The notes beneath the pieces are model-generated. The model saw only the letters and a list, made by a program, of their open reading frames with translations. It searched no databases and was not told the DNA's origin. Of a stretch of 64,000 bases of DNA, positions 52,321 to 62,754 are shown in pieces. Both the position numbers and the translations under genes were made by a program. Origin of the DNA: Agapetus fuscipes (taxonomy: Eukaryota > Arthropoda > Insecta > Trichoptera > Glossosomatidae); NCBI GenBank assembly GCA_951799405.1, contig OX637356.1:11059229-11123228 (forward strand), written 5' to 3'. Every line of letters begins with the position of its first letter. Position 1 is the first letter of the stretch.

Positions 52321-52405
52321 CGGCGAGTGTATTATAATTCCACGACCGGTTTCGCGAACAATCCGTTTGCACCTTGAGGGTCGTGGAATTATAGTATACT
52401 CACCG
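52321..52405. repeat. Hairpin with hammerhead-ribozyme-like core
   Basis: Long stem (CGGCGAGTGTATTATAATTC with its diverged complement). On the minus strand the core reads GCGAAACCGGTCGTGG after a small hairpin, as in the GAAA-stem III-cleavage part of minimal hammerheads. The CTGATGA box is degenerate (CTCAAGG). Confidence 0.35.
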
Positions 52406-52422
52406 TAATCGAATACAAAGTT

Positions 52423-52738
52423 GCTAGATTTTTTGGTTCCGGGTTTTGACCGTGTTTTTGCTTATTTTTTCTTAGTCTTCTTTCTTGATCCTTCTTGAAG
52501 ACTTTCAGCTGACGTTTCGTCTCCTCTGTGGGTGACTTCTTCGGAGCTCTGCTCACTTCTGAGTACCGGCCACCCCTAGTGGAACGGATGAAGACGTGAG
52601 CAGAGCTTTGAAGAAGTCACCCACAGAGGAGACAACACATCAGCTGAAAGTCTTCAAGAAGTATCAAGAAAGAAGAAAAAGAAAAAACAAGCAAAAACTA
52701 TGGACCACGGTCAAAACCCGGAACCAAAAAATCAAGCA
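52423..52738. repeat. Long inverted repeat, about 126-143 bp arms
   Basis: Arms begin TTGCTAGATTTTTTGGTTCC and end in the complement at 52738; the inner part has 'GACGTTTCGTCTCCTCTGTG', a wording frequent in Penelope-like element ends. The loop contains 'GGCCACCCCTAGTGGAACGG', resembling the RTE family B tail. Confidence 0.7.
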
Positions 52739-52739
52739 T

Positions 52740-53136
52740 CTGAATCAGGCCGTGAAAGCCTAAAAACGAATACAATATTGTTTTTATTTTATCTTTAAAA
52801 ATAAACGTCTTTAAAGTGAATGCATCTACAATCAATTCAATATTGATACAACTGATACAATTGACTTCAAAGTAGGTATCACTTGAATTTACTTTTCCAG
52901 TGATTGAGATATTTTGAAGAGTTTTTTTGAGCACAAGAGGTTACACGAGTTACATTTTACCCTCAACACGCTGGGGGAACTAGTTACTAGCTTGTTTTAC
53001 TGATTTATTTTACTAGCTTAAAATTAGTCCCATCGTTATATGACTTCCATTTTTGTACATCTCTAAAATGAAGCCAAAATAATTAGGATGCCAAAAATGG
53101 CAGTTGATTATTATCAGTGTCACCCTTTACATATTC
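52740..53136. other. No gene recognised
   Basis: AT-rich spacer. Confidence 0.4.
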
Positions 53137-53199
53137 ACACGCCACATGCTACCCCTTTGAAGACAACGCTGTAAGAAGTTGCACAATATTTGCAACTAG
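53137..53199 (+). repeat. SINE1 3' fragment
   Basis: 'CACGCCACATGCTACCCC' and 'GCTGTAAGAAGTTGCACAAT', directly upstream of a full SINE1, giving a tandem arrangement. Confidence 0.65.
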
Positions 53200-53511
53200 T
53201 CCGGTCGATAGCTCAGTTGGTAGAGTTCTTGCATTCCATGCCGAGAGCTCAGGTTCGAATTCTACCGAGGTGTCAGAAATGATTTCCCGTTAAAGTGTTT
53301 ATTTTAAAACCCAAAAATAAAATACCGACAAGGCTTTTACTCGGCCTTTGCAAGAAATGAGTACCAGTCTTCTCGGTAGCTAGAAAACTACCACTTCGAG
53401 TCAAGTGATCGGCGTAAGGCTGGCTCTCTTACCTTTAAAAATAAATAGGTTCCACTCGCCAGATGCGACCCCTGCGGAGAAAACGTGACAAGACGTTACG
53501 CTATGTTTTTT
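53200..53511 (+). repeat. SINE1, full length
   Basis: Head TCCGGTCGATAGCTCAGTTG, B box AGGTTCGAATTC; tail 'GACGTTACGCTATG' then T-run. Abuts a minus-strand SINE2. Confidence 0.8.
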
Positions 53512-53793
53512 TAAAGAAAATCCTGTGCGGAAGACTCTCTAGATTTCAGAGACTTTAGGGGTCTATGACACTTGTTGTATAACAAAGCGCTGATACTCAA
53601 GCAAGACCCAGTTGCTGTAAGGCTGGATGAACCCTTAGTCAGCGGTCTTTTAGTGAAGGTATATGATTTTTTCATCCTGCGAAGAGCATATTTGAAAAAA
53701 TAAATGGTATATTTTTTGTGCTCCGCCGGGATTCGAGCCCACAACCTTCCATTTACGAGTCAAAAGTGTTAACCACTAGACTACGGACGGGTC
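53512..53793 (-). repeat. SINE2 variant with CTCTAGA-type tail
   Basis: Minus-strand head GACCCGTCCGTAGTCTAGTG; its 3' tail (AGAGACTTTAGGGGTCTATG region) is shared with the SINE2 at 61.2-61.4 kb but not with other copies, defining a subfamily. Confidence 0.78.
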
Positions 53794-53799
53794 AAAGTA

Positions 53800-54230
53800 G
53801 TCAGGTAGTTGCGTTTATTGTTCAAATTTCAATCATACAGGAGCCTACTTACATGCTGTCTGCCATGCTTTTTGAACAAGAAATCTGAAACCAACATCTT
53901 AAAAAGTATTAAACCAAAAGCATATTGGGTCCCAATCCTTGACCTCGTTTGTCACCAGTGTTTAAGCATGGCGTGACGCATCCAAGCACTTACACACTCT
54001 TTACTTGTGGATGATTGTTTTTTGCCCGTGTGGTTGGGGAATAACGCTCCAGCATTGTTTACCGATGGTCATAAAGCCTAAAGCCTGGATCAGACGAGTC
54101 GATCTCTTTAGTAGCAAGTACAGAGTAGCTTTTTTCATTCCTTCTTCTCCTTATTCGTATTGTAACAAATATGTTGTGTTTGTGTGCGTGAGTTAATAAT
54201 GAAGTAAGTGAAATCTCTCTTTAAATAAAT
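53800..54230. other. No gene; repeat tail shared with 59.1 kb
   Basis: 54150-54230 ('GTGCGTGAGTTAATAATGAA') resembles 59085-59160. The rest is unassigned. Confidence 0.4.
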
Positions 54231-54234
54231 ATAA

Positions 54235-54772
54235 TTTATTTATTTATTTGAGAAAACTACAGCTTTATAAAAAGTAATTACAATGGTGTTCTTAAAATAC
54301 ATATCAGCCAAAATTGTTTCTTCTATTTAAAATTATAGAGATAGAATAATAATTTGATCAGTATGCTGAGCTAGTATTGATATATAATAGAAAATTGAGA
54401 AGACAAGAAAATAAAAAGAAAAAGAGAGCAAAACAAAAAACAAAAAGCAAAAAGACACAAGTTGACAAGCAAAAAAAAAGACAAAAAAAAAACAAGGTGT
54501 AAAAAAATAAAATTAAAAGTAAATGTAAAGTGGAAAGGAATGAGGAAAAGGAGGGATTATTAAGTGAAGGAGCTTGATTGAGGGAGTTAGGGGGCAGAGT
54601 TGAAAAATATCTCAATTTATTGCGAAAGGTTGTTAATGAGTCATGGAAAATATCTAGATTTTTGAAATTTTGGTTATAGTCACGCTGTATTCTGAATAAA
54701 GTTGAGTGGTATCGGTAATTGGTATGACAGATGGGTAGGTGAAATAAATTTTGCGAGCGGGTATGTCTGTTT
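54235..54772 (-). mobile_element. LINE 3' end, minus strand
   Basis: Minus-strand codons NRHTRSQNLFHLPICHTNYR and SLTTFRNKLRYF match the C-terminal style of Jockey/CR1-type ORF2. The U-rich 3' UTR ends in (AAAT)n near 54235. The right edge is cut by a SINE1 head fragment. Confidence 0.6.
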
Positions 54773-54806
54773 AATAATGCAAACATTCTACGAATTGAGC
54801 TATGGT
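54773..54806 (-). repeat. SINE1 head fragment, about 33 bp
   Basis: 'AATGCAAACATTCTACGAAT' followed by TGAGCTATGG corresponds to the reverse complement of the SINE1 A-box region. Confidence 0.45.
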
Positions 54807-54896
54807 CAACGACGTAACCATGTTGAAAGCACCGGTTCCCATAGATCACCGAAGTTAAGCAACATTGGGCGCGGACAGTACTTGGATGGGTAACCA
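54807..54896 (+). pseudogene. 5S rRNA-derived fragment
   Basis: Contains 'CCATGTTGAAAGCACCGG', 'GATCACCGAAGTTAAGCAAC' and 'GTACTTGGATGGGTAACC', the conserved 5S rRNA order, including the internal promoter region. About 90 of 120 nt are present; the 3' quarter is missing, so it is not a functional gene. It is joined on both sides to SINE pieces. Confidence 0.8.
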
Positions 54897-55082
54897 AGAG
54901 AGATAGTGCCAATTCTCAAGCAAGACCCAATCGCTGTGAGACGGGACGGTCTTTTTGTGACCGTTTTTTGGTAAAGGCAATGAATTTTTCAAACCAGCGA
55001 AGAGCATTTTTTTTTAAATATAACTAGTGAATCGAACTCCGATTACGAGTCCGAAGCGTTAACGTCTAGACTACACGTTCCC
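54897..55082 (-). repeat. SINE2, degraded
   Basis: 'GCCAATTCTCAAGCAAGACC' and a broken head ('CTAGACTACACGTTCCC'). Joined directly to the 5S fragment. Confidence 0.7.
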
Positions 55083-55111
55083 TTGGTGTTTCTTTGTCTT
55101 ATCTCCAACAG

Positions 55112-55330
55112 AGATATTTCACGTGAGCAATGTTTGTATGTGTAGGTAATGTACCAATGTGTCTCATAAATGCTAGAAATCGACTTTGAAAACTTTAAAA
55201 ACAACTCTCACATGAACGTGTATTACATATTTTTATTATCTCAGATTGTGTAGAATGTGATTCTTGGAATAATTTCATTTCAAGGTCATGTTTGTTTCAA
55301 ATGGTGGATAAGCCAAACAAGCACTGGGAG
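55112..55330 (-). repeat. Dispersed repeat, inverse of 51736-51925
   Basis: Second member of the pair; it ends at 'AAGCACTGGGAG' where the minisatellite begins. Confidence 0.7.
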
Positions 55331-56125
55331 AACGTACAGTCCGGTAGGCACCCACGTATACATCCTCCTACCAATTCACTCTCATTGGTCCTCTGAACGG
55401 GCTTTAGCTGCGCACGGCACACTCGCATACATCCACCCACTAATGCACTCTCACTCGCCCCTCTGAACGGGCTTTAGCTGCGTATGGTACACTCGCATAC
55501 ATCCACCCACTAATGCACTCTCACTGGTCACTCTGAACGGGCTTTAGCTGCGTATGGTACACTCGCATACATCCACCCACTAATGCACTCGCACTCGCCC
55601 CTCTGAACGGGCTTTAGCTGCGTATGGCACACTCGCATACATCCACCCACTAATGCACTCTCACTGGTCCCTCTGAACGGGCTTTAGCTGCGTACGGCAC
55701 ACTCGCATACATCCAACCACTAATGCACTCTCACTGGTCCCTCTGAAAGGGCTTTAGCTGCGTACGGCACACTCGCATACATCCACCCACTAATGCACTC
55801 TCACTGGTCCCTCTGAACGGGCTTTAGCTGCGTACGGCACACTCGCATACATCCAACCACTAATGCACTCTCACTGGCCCCTCTGAACGGGCTTTAGCTG
55901 CGTATGGCACACTCGCATACATCCAACCACTAATGCACTCTCACTGGTCCCTCTGAACGGGCTTTAGCTGCGTACGGCACACTCGCATACATCCACCCAC
56001 TAATGCACTCTCACTGGCCCCTCTGAACGGGCTTTAGCTGCGTACGGCACACTCGCATACATCCACCCACTAATGCACTCTTACTGGCCCCCTCTGAACG
56101 GGCTTTAGCTGCGTATGGCACACTC
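55321..56125 (+). repeat. Minisatellite, 70-bp unit, about 11 units
   Basis: CTCTGAACGGGCTTTAGCTG recurs at 55391, 55461, 55531 and so on every 70 bp to 56021, with the last at 56092. Units differ by few substitutions (TATGG/TACGG, GGTCC/GCCCC). The first unit is degenerate. A short Met ORF through it has no significance. Confidence 0.92.
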
Positions 56126-56380
56126 GTTGAAGCCATAAAGTCTCCCCATTCACACGCAGAGTACACATGTATGTATGGATGTTACGCCATCGATACGTAT
56201 TCCAGCTTTACGAGCTCGCGTGCGTTTTCTTTATGGTCCTCGCCGACGCCTTTATGTGTTGGGGAAATTGATGTACCCACTTACAACAAAAACAATACGT
56301 AAATTGTTCTCATAATAAATTCACTTTTCGTTTTGATTTTCACGATTTTTCCTGTTAGTATTTTGTTTTTTTCCATCAGT
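56126..56380. other. No gene recognised
   Basis: Spacer between the minisatellite and a LINE-tail unit. Confidence 0.4.
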
Positions 56381-56382
56381 TG

Positions 56383-56625
56383 ACTTATGTGTTGGTATAC
56401 CTACTGCTGACCACCCATAATGTAGAAAATGGTTCACTTTGCCAATGTCACCCCTTTTTTTAGGGAAGGTCGGCAAGAGTTGCAGGGTGTATGTTCATTT
56501 GAGATTTGTTTTTTTTATGTTGTAGATTCACATGCGGCATGTGCAAGCGCGAACTAATACGTGGATGCGCATAATGTGAATCCCCAATGTTCGATATATT
56601 TGCAACTGAGATTAGATTTGATTAG
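56383..56625 (+). repeat. LINE-tail unit, solitary
   Basis: 'TTGACTTATGTGTTGGTATAC' in part, core 'GTTCACTTTGCCAATGTCAC', end 'TTTGCAACTGAGATTAG'. Confidence 0.8.
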
Positions 56626-56683
56626 TTTATTTTGCAGTGTGTACGGTGCAACATCTCAAAGATTATGCTTTCTTACTGAGACC

Positions 56684-56973
56684 GGTCAGTAGTCTAGTGG
56701 TAACGCTTCGTACTCGCAAATAGAAGGTCATGGGTTCGAATCCCGGTGAAGCACAAAAAAAATACCATTTATATTTTCAAATATGCTCTCGGCTGGGTTA
56801 AGAAATTCATATACCTTTTCCAAAGATCGATCACCAAGAGTCCATCCAGCCTTACAGCAACTGGGTCTTGCTTGAGAATTGGCGCTTTCTATAGCGATGA
56901 TCAAGCTCGTAGAGCACCATTGAGGTGTAATTCACGCAAAAAATAGAGCTCATCAAATAAATCATCCTAATAA
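56684..56973 (+). repeat. SINE2, full length
   Basis: Head GGTCAGTAGTCTAGTGGTAA, B box GGGTTCGAATCCCGG; tail 'ATCAAATAAATCATCCTAAT' with AAT repeats. Confidence 0.88.
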
Positions 56974-56989
56974 TATTATTTTTACTTAC

Positions 56990-57075
56990 TTATTTACTGC
57001 TGAACATAGGCCTCCCTCATATCTATCCAGGAACCTCTATCCTGGGCTTTCTGCATCCAGAAAATTCCAAATTAT
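56990..57075 (-). pseudogene. LINE C-terminus micro-fragment
   Basis: The + strand 'CTGCTGAACATAGGCCTCCC' and 'CCTCTATCCTGGGC' are the reverse complement of a common RTE-type ORF end (EAYVQQ). Confidence 0.45.
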
Positions 57076-57079
57076 GTTT

Positions 57080-57719
57080 TCAGTTAAAGCATTATAATAT
57101 TTTATTTTGGTTTGAGATGGTATCTATGATCGGTACAACCATTTATTGTAGCATTTGGGATGGTTTATAGAGTCGAAACGATGTTCAAAAAAAAAAATTG
57201 TTTCTCCATGGGCAAACGTCACAGGACTGTGTAAATCCGTAGTCACATAGACTCATGACGTTTCAAATTGAATATATTGTTTTGTTACTGAGCAACAAGA
57301 TATAGAAGTAGCTTTTTCCATAGCTGGAACACGTCACATTATTTGTGTATGTCATTTGTGACGACTCTGTTTATTTGTAAAAAAAAAAAACAAATTAATT
57401 GCGTACCTCATATCCACAATCTTTGTATTCAGAATCATTTGTCTTTCTATAAAATATAGTTTATTGTGTAAACCTAAAGTGTGATGTGTAAAAATAAAAC
57501 AGTTTTTCATTATCTTGTTACCATCATAAGCATTTAATCTACACATTTCCAATCATCAAAATTGTAATTTGTCTAACGAAAAAACGTTTTTCTATTTACT
57601 AATACATTAATACAGTCAAAACTGAAAAACAAAATCAATAACTCCCAATCAACAAAGTGGTCTAATCACTTACTCACGCTTAACATTCCGGCAAAGTCGT
57701 GTGCAGAAAAAAATCCAAA
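57080..57719. other. Upstream region of the receptor gene
   Basis: AT-rich. No clear TATA box or other gene. Ends directly before the receptor ATG at 57720. Confidence 0.4.
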
Positions 57720-60700
57720 ATGTCTTTTCAAAAACCGAATAAAGCAAAAAACTACACAGCACTTTCGTACCGCATTTTATACCACTTACTTGCAATGTTT
57801 GGACTGCAAAAATTTTCATACCATAACAACTCTACGATCCCTCTAACTTTGATGAGTAAAATATACTCGATTGTGATTATTTTGTTGGCTTCAGCAATGC
57901 TATCTTACAATTGCTACAACTCTCTTATCATTTCTGAACTTTCAATTGCAAATCTACCGCCAGTTTTGATTGTAATAAGTACTCTACTAACAATATCTTC
58001 CTCATTGAGTGCATATGTCTCGATTGTGACAGCGGGTTTGGTGTGCTCAAAGAAATACTCAAAAATGATGAACAGCTTTTCAAGCTTGGATCAAAAGCTT
58101 GTCATAGACTCAAAAAATAATTTCAAATACACGAGCAACGTAATAAACTTTGCTATTTTTATTGGGATGGGGTTCTTAGTTTTCCAATGCGCATTCGAAT
58201 ACTTTTCAGGAGTCGAATATTCAAATATGACAAAATTCATTTTGGACCATACTTTCAATTTAATAACGATGCTTCAAGCTTTAGATTTTTCTGCAATTCT
58301 TTGGATCAACATCACCAGATTCAGAAGGTTGAATGAAATACTGAAGGGTTTTATTTTTGCCATGCCCGAAAAGGGGAGTCGAAGTGTTATTTTTCCCAGA
58401 AAGCAAGTTAGCGTTGTTAAGCTGTCTCAGAAGAAGAGCAGTGTCGGGACGTTTCTGAATGAAGAAAACACGGAGAGATGCGACAAGATTCTTGATTTGA
58501 TGAAGATCTTTGATGAACTGGCTGATAATGTGTACATCATCAATTATTGCTTTGGAACCTCGGTAAGTGCTCATTTTATCATTCTTCTTAATCCTATTCC
58601 TCATTACTGAGGGTTGTGACCCTTGTGGAAGCAACCAATCTTCTCCAGCTCTCCCTCGACTGCGCTGCCCGCAACGCTCCAACTACAGAGGTGCCCGCTG
58701 CTGTCTTCACTTGATCGGTCCATCGTGTGGGGGATCTACCTCTTCCTCTCTTCCCCTCCAAGTTACCGATCACAACCAGTCGTTCCAGGCTATCCTCATT
58801 GCCACGGACAACGTGTCCGAAGAACTGAAGAATACGGCGTGTACACATGTTGGCCAGAGTCAAGCCATCCAAACGCAGCTCCCGACGAATGGACTCATTG
58901 GTGCGTCTAGCCGTCCATGGGATTCGAAGCATGCGCCTTCAGCACCACATTTCAAAAGCGTCAATTTTTCTTCTTTCTGCTGCTTTTATGGTCCATGTTT
59001 CAGAAGCATAGAGAAAAATAGAGTGGACCAGACTCCTGACAAGCAGACTCCTGACACTGTATCATATGGTTACGAATATGCAGTTGCGTTTTGTGGTTGT
59101 CTGTGCGAGTTAATAATGAAAAAAAATGTGAAGTCTCTCTACAAATAAATAGATGTTAGGTAGTTAATTAAGGTAAGCGAAAAAACTATGAATAATTCAA
59201 TTGAGAACATTATTTATTGACAAGAGTTTCGAACCTGAATCTGAGTAGTCCACGGACAGAAGATGCTAAAGGCAAGATGGAAAAGGTTCAACTGTGACCT
59301 TCCTTTCCCGTGGAGTCAATTTATCCACTTTTGGGTGACCGCACTATCAATTTGAATACAATATCCTGATTGGTTGGATCCTGCAGGAGGGTGGCTTGGC
59401 TAGCCAGATATAAAAATAGGAGCGTACGATTCTCGGCCCTGCAGATGGTAAATGTCATATTCCACCTCATGTGGCAGGGTGTTCGAACCGTAACTGGTAC
59501 TTTTAACTTATAAGGACAATTAATTTTTCGAGATTGTTCGAGTGTTTGATCGGATGTTCTAAGTAAAGCCTCGCATGTAACAACTCTTCAGGATTCGAGA
59601 ATGATTTTTATGAAATTATATCGTAAACATAGAGTTTTCTCTCCTGCACCAGAGTAATCGTTTTTTTTTTTATATTTTCAGATAATCTTCATTTCGGTCA
59701 GTTCATTCCTCTACATCATCTGCACCATCAATTCAATGATTATGTTCGACATAATTATACAATACGATGTAAGTACAAACTGATTATTTCCTTCGTTCTC
59801 TACGAGTGTCGAATCAGAAGCGCTATTCTGCTAAATTCCTTACACTTTGGATACCAATCCAAGTCGGAGCTTGCTAGCACTTGCGAAAGAACTCCATAGA
59901 TAAAAAATCACCGTACTTTTTTTTTTTTTGTACATTAATCGCTATCTCGTCGCTTTAAAATCGTAAGGATAGCAGAAGTTGCAAAGATATTATATAAACA
60001 TTCTAAACTCATATCAAATGTATGCCTCCAAACAGATAAGTAAGTTCGAGCTTACAAATGCTGAATGTGTACTTACAAATCAAAACCCAAACCTCAAATG
60101 AATATAAACCCTACAGCTTTTTCCGACCTTCCATGAAACAGGGGTTACATTGGCAGAGTGAACCATTTTTACAGTATGGGTAGTCAGCCTCATACCAACC
60201 TATAAGTCAAGGAATGTTACAGCATATGATTTGAATTTCTTTCAGCCGGACTACACAGTTGTCATCCTGATCCTGTGGAGTGTGCCTGTCTGTGTGATCA
60301 TTTTTATTGGCACCTATCTGTCCGAGGACCTAAAGGCAGAAGTGGAGAAGGTGGCCCTGACCATCGACAAGCTCAGCATTCATCCAGATATAGGTGCGTT
60401 TCAAATTGTGAGGCTTAACCTGGAGTAACGGTCGTCTGACATGTTTAATCTAATCTAATCTAATCTAAGTTGCAAAGATATGTTACATTGGAGATTCACA
60501 TTACATGCATTCCCACAACCAAGACACGTACAAGTTCGCGCTTGCACGCGCCTCATGTGAGCCTACAACATAAAAAACCAATCTCAAACGGACATACACC
60601 CTGCAACTCTTGCCGTCCTTCCCTGTAACAGGGGTGACATTGGCAAAGTGAACCATTTTTTACAGCATGGGTGGTCAGCCGCATACCAACCTATAAGTCA

Positions 60701-61913
60701 AGGAACTTAAAATTATAATAAATAGTAAATACACAGTTAAGTAATTAAACGTAAAACGGATATTAGAGGAACCATTATGGAAGAACCATTAGTATCGGTA
60801 ATAAAAACAAGAAGACTGCAGTGGGCCGGAAATGTAGCACGTGCAGAGGACTCCAGGATCATCAGAACAGTCTTGGATGGTGCCCTCTCAGGTGTTAGAC
60901 CACTCGGACGTCCCAGGATGCGGTGGGCAGACAACGCCGAAGTTCTGGGAGTGAAGGGACCATGGAGGGAAGCAGCACAAGGCAGAGAGTCCTGAGTGTA
61001 ATTCTTATACATACTTCGGTCAATGTTCAGTTTCCTGCTGTTTCACCTTTGTTATTACCTAATCAATAATCATACCCCTTTGTTGTAACTCATCCTTATC
61101 ATTTCTCTATGATTGTTGTTTTGTCAATTTTGTAACAGTCTCCTCTTGAAAATGACGTACTAAAATCAGCTGATGTACATTACATTTCATGTATAAATTC
61201 CATCATATTGTTACCCACTTCCAAATTATGCTCTTTGCTGGGTTGAAAAATTCATAAAACCTTTACCAAAGACCGGTCACTAAAAGTTCCATCCAGCCTT
61301 ACAGCACCTCGTTCTTGCTTGAGTATTGGCGCTTTGTAGCGACGACCAAGCTCGTACATCTCTGCGGCACTACAGCAAGTGTCATAGACCCCTAGAGTCT
61401 CTAGAATCTAGGGAGTCTCCCGCACAGGATTTCTTAAAAGGATTTCTTAAAAAAAAACTTCCAAGAAATATTTCACCAAGGTCCTTACCAGAATTAAGCA
61501 ACCAAATTTGATGTGTCAATCAAATATTGATTGGAGGTTGGTGCAACCGGCCCTAAACAGATAGAGCCTGAAATACAAAGAAATTCAAGTCGTATAAATT
61601 CAAATTTATAAAGCCAAAATCATTAATTATCTTCAATATAAAGAGCAAATGTTCCAAAAGCATAATCTTCATTTATTTTTCAGGCGAGGAAGAAGAGGAA
61701 CTCCTGATGTGCTTCTCCCAGATGACTTCCGGCAGGAACGTCTTCATCACGGCCAACAACTTCTTCAACTTTGACTTCTCCTTCGTGTTCTCCTTGCTGG
61801 GCGCTGTCGCCACATATGCCCTGATCCTCATGCAAGTCAACCAAGCTCCTGAAGCATCCGCGCCCACCAACTCCACCATCTTGTCCAATTCTACTGATGT
61901 GGCTACCACCTAA
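57720..61913 (+). CDS. Gustatory receptor (insect 7tm_7 family), four exons
   Basis: Exons 57720-58562, 59682-59768, 60246-60393 and 61684-61913 join to 1,308 nt (435 residues plus TAA) with phases 0, 0 and 1 and standard GT/AG sites (CG|GTAAGT, GAT|GTAAGT, AG|GTGCGT; acceptors TTTTCAG, TTTCAG, TTTTCAG). The protein is multi-spanning: hydrophobic segments near 40-58, 75-100, 140-160 and 185-205 of exon 1, then one in each of exons 2, 3 and 4. A charged intracellular loop lies at about 215-270 (RRLNEILKGF). The final segment holds TYALILMQV, the position of the TYhhhhhQF signature, with F replaced. This signature and the 3' exon layout are typical of gustatory receptors, which act as ligand-gated cation channels in taste neurons. 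A 26-residue Ser/Thr-rich tail follows. ATG 57720 is the first Met in frame; the frame upstream has no ATG. Confidence 0.85.
58600..59050 (-). pseudogene. RTE-type LINE fragment in receptor intron 1
   Basis: Minus-strand codons MLRIPWTARRTNESI, RRILQFFGHVVRGNE and GKRGRGRSPTRWTDQVK match the distal region of RTE-type ORFs. The part nearest 59050 is frame-broken. Confidence 0.75.
59975..60217 (-). repeat. LINE-tail unit in receptor intron 2
   Basis: Minus strand from 'ATTCCTTGACTTATAGGTTG' to 'GCAACTTCTGCTATCC'. It ends about 28 bp before the exon 3 acceptor. Confidence 0.8.
60446..60706 (-). repeat. LINE-tail unit in receptor intron 3
   Basis: Minus strand from 'TTCCTTGACTTATAGGTTGG' to (TTAGA)n. 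Little diverged and solitary. Confidence 0.85.
60760..61000 (+). pseudogene. RTE-type LINE fragment in receptor intron 3 (fourth family)
   Basis: Encodes EEPLVSVIKTRRLQWAGNVA, VLDGALSGVRPLGRPRMRW and ADNAEVLGV, the terminal block of another RTE-type ORF. Open but short. Confidence 0.7.
61221..61440 (+). repeat. SINE2 variant, 5'-truncated, in receptor intron 3
   Basis: 'ATGCTCTTTGCTGGGTTGAA' through 'GGGAGTCTCCCGCACAGG'; tail shared with the copy at 53512-53793. Confidence 0.75.
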
Positions 61914-61918
61914 TCATA

Positions 61919-62241
61919 ATAATAATAATAATACTAATAATAATACTAATAGGATGATTTATTTGGTGAGCGCTGTTTTTGTGTGTATCACACCTCAAGA
62001 GCCCTTTGCGAGCTTGGTCGTCGCTGTAGATAGCGCCAATTCCCAGTTGCTGTAAGGCTGGATGGACCTTTAGGGACCGGTCTTTGGTAAAGGTATGTAC
62101 GAGTATATGAATTTTTCACCCAGCGAAGAGCATAATATGAAAATATAAATGGTATACTTTTTTTTGTGCTCCGCCGAGATTCGAACCCGCAACCTTCCAT
62201 TTATGGGTCAGAAGTGTAAGCCACTAAACTACGGACCGGTA
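61919..62241 (-). repeat. SINE2 directly after the receptor stop codon
   Basis: The (AAT)n tail starts about 5 bp after the TAA, and the minus-strand head GTCCGTAGTTTAGTGGC ends near 62241. The receptor's 3' UTR must therefore run through this SINE. Confidence 0.85.
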
Positions 62242-62444
62242 AGGACCTCGGTTAAATATTTCTCGGAAGCGGGTTATAATATGATGGAATTTGAACAGGA
62301 AAAATAATGGACATCAGCTTGTTTACGTATAGGTATGTAACCAAATTTTTGATTGGTTGGGAGAAATTACAGTTCATTTTGATTTTTGTCTGATTAGAGT
62401 TTGGTGCAACAGGCCCTTAGGATTCAAATGGAATGCACGTCCTT

Positions 62445-62570
62445 ATTTATCCACATGAAAATTGGCGCTTTTGCCTACCTTCCCTGAAACAGGGGTGAAA
62501 TTGGCAAAATTAACTAATTTGTACAGTATGGGAGGTCAGCCTTATACCAACCTATAAGTAAAGGAAAACA
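62445..62570 (-). repeat. LINE-tail unit, 5' half
   Basis: Minus strand from 'TTTCCTTTACTTATAGGTTG' to 'GGTAGGCAAAAGC'; the 3' half is absent. Confidence 0.7.
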
Positions 62571-62754
62571 TACCAGAGGATTTTCCAACTGTTGTAGTGT
62601 TTTCTTTCGTAGAAAATAGGGAAAAAGGTACACCCATCTGATCTTGTTGGCTTAATACGTCACATATTTAGTTTTAACTTTAAGGTATCGATATCATATT
62701 TTCCATACAAGCTGTCCTTTTATTATTACTTAGTGGTTCAAAGGTATGTACGAG

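Noticed and set aside
54358..54690. Long minus-strand ORF tail rich in Phe/Leu
   Set aside because: It is the U-rich 3' UTR of a LINE read through in frame; only the part right of about 54640 resembles LINE protein.
55321..56125. CRISPR array
   Set aside because: The 70-bp units are contiguous repeats without unique spacers, in a eukaryotic context.
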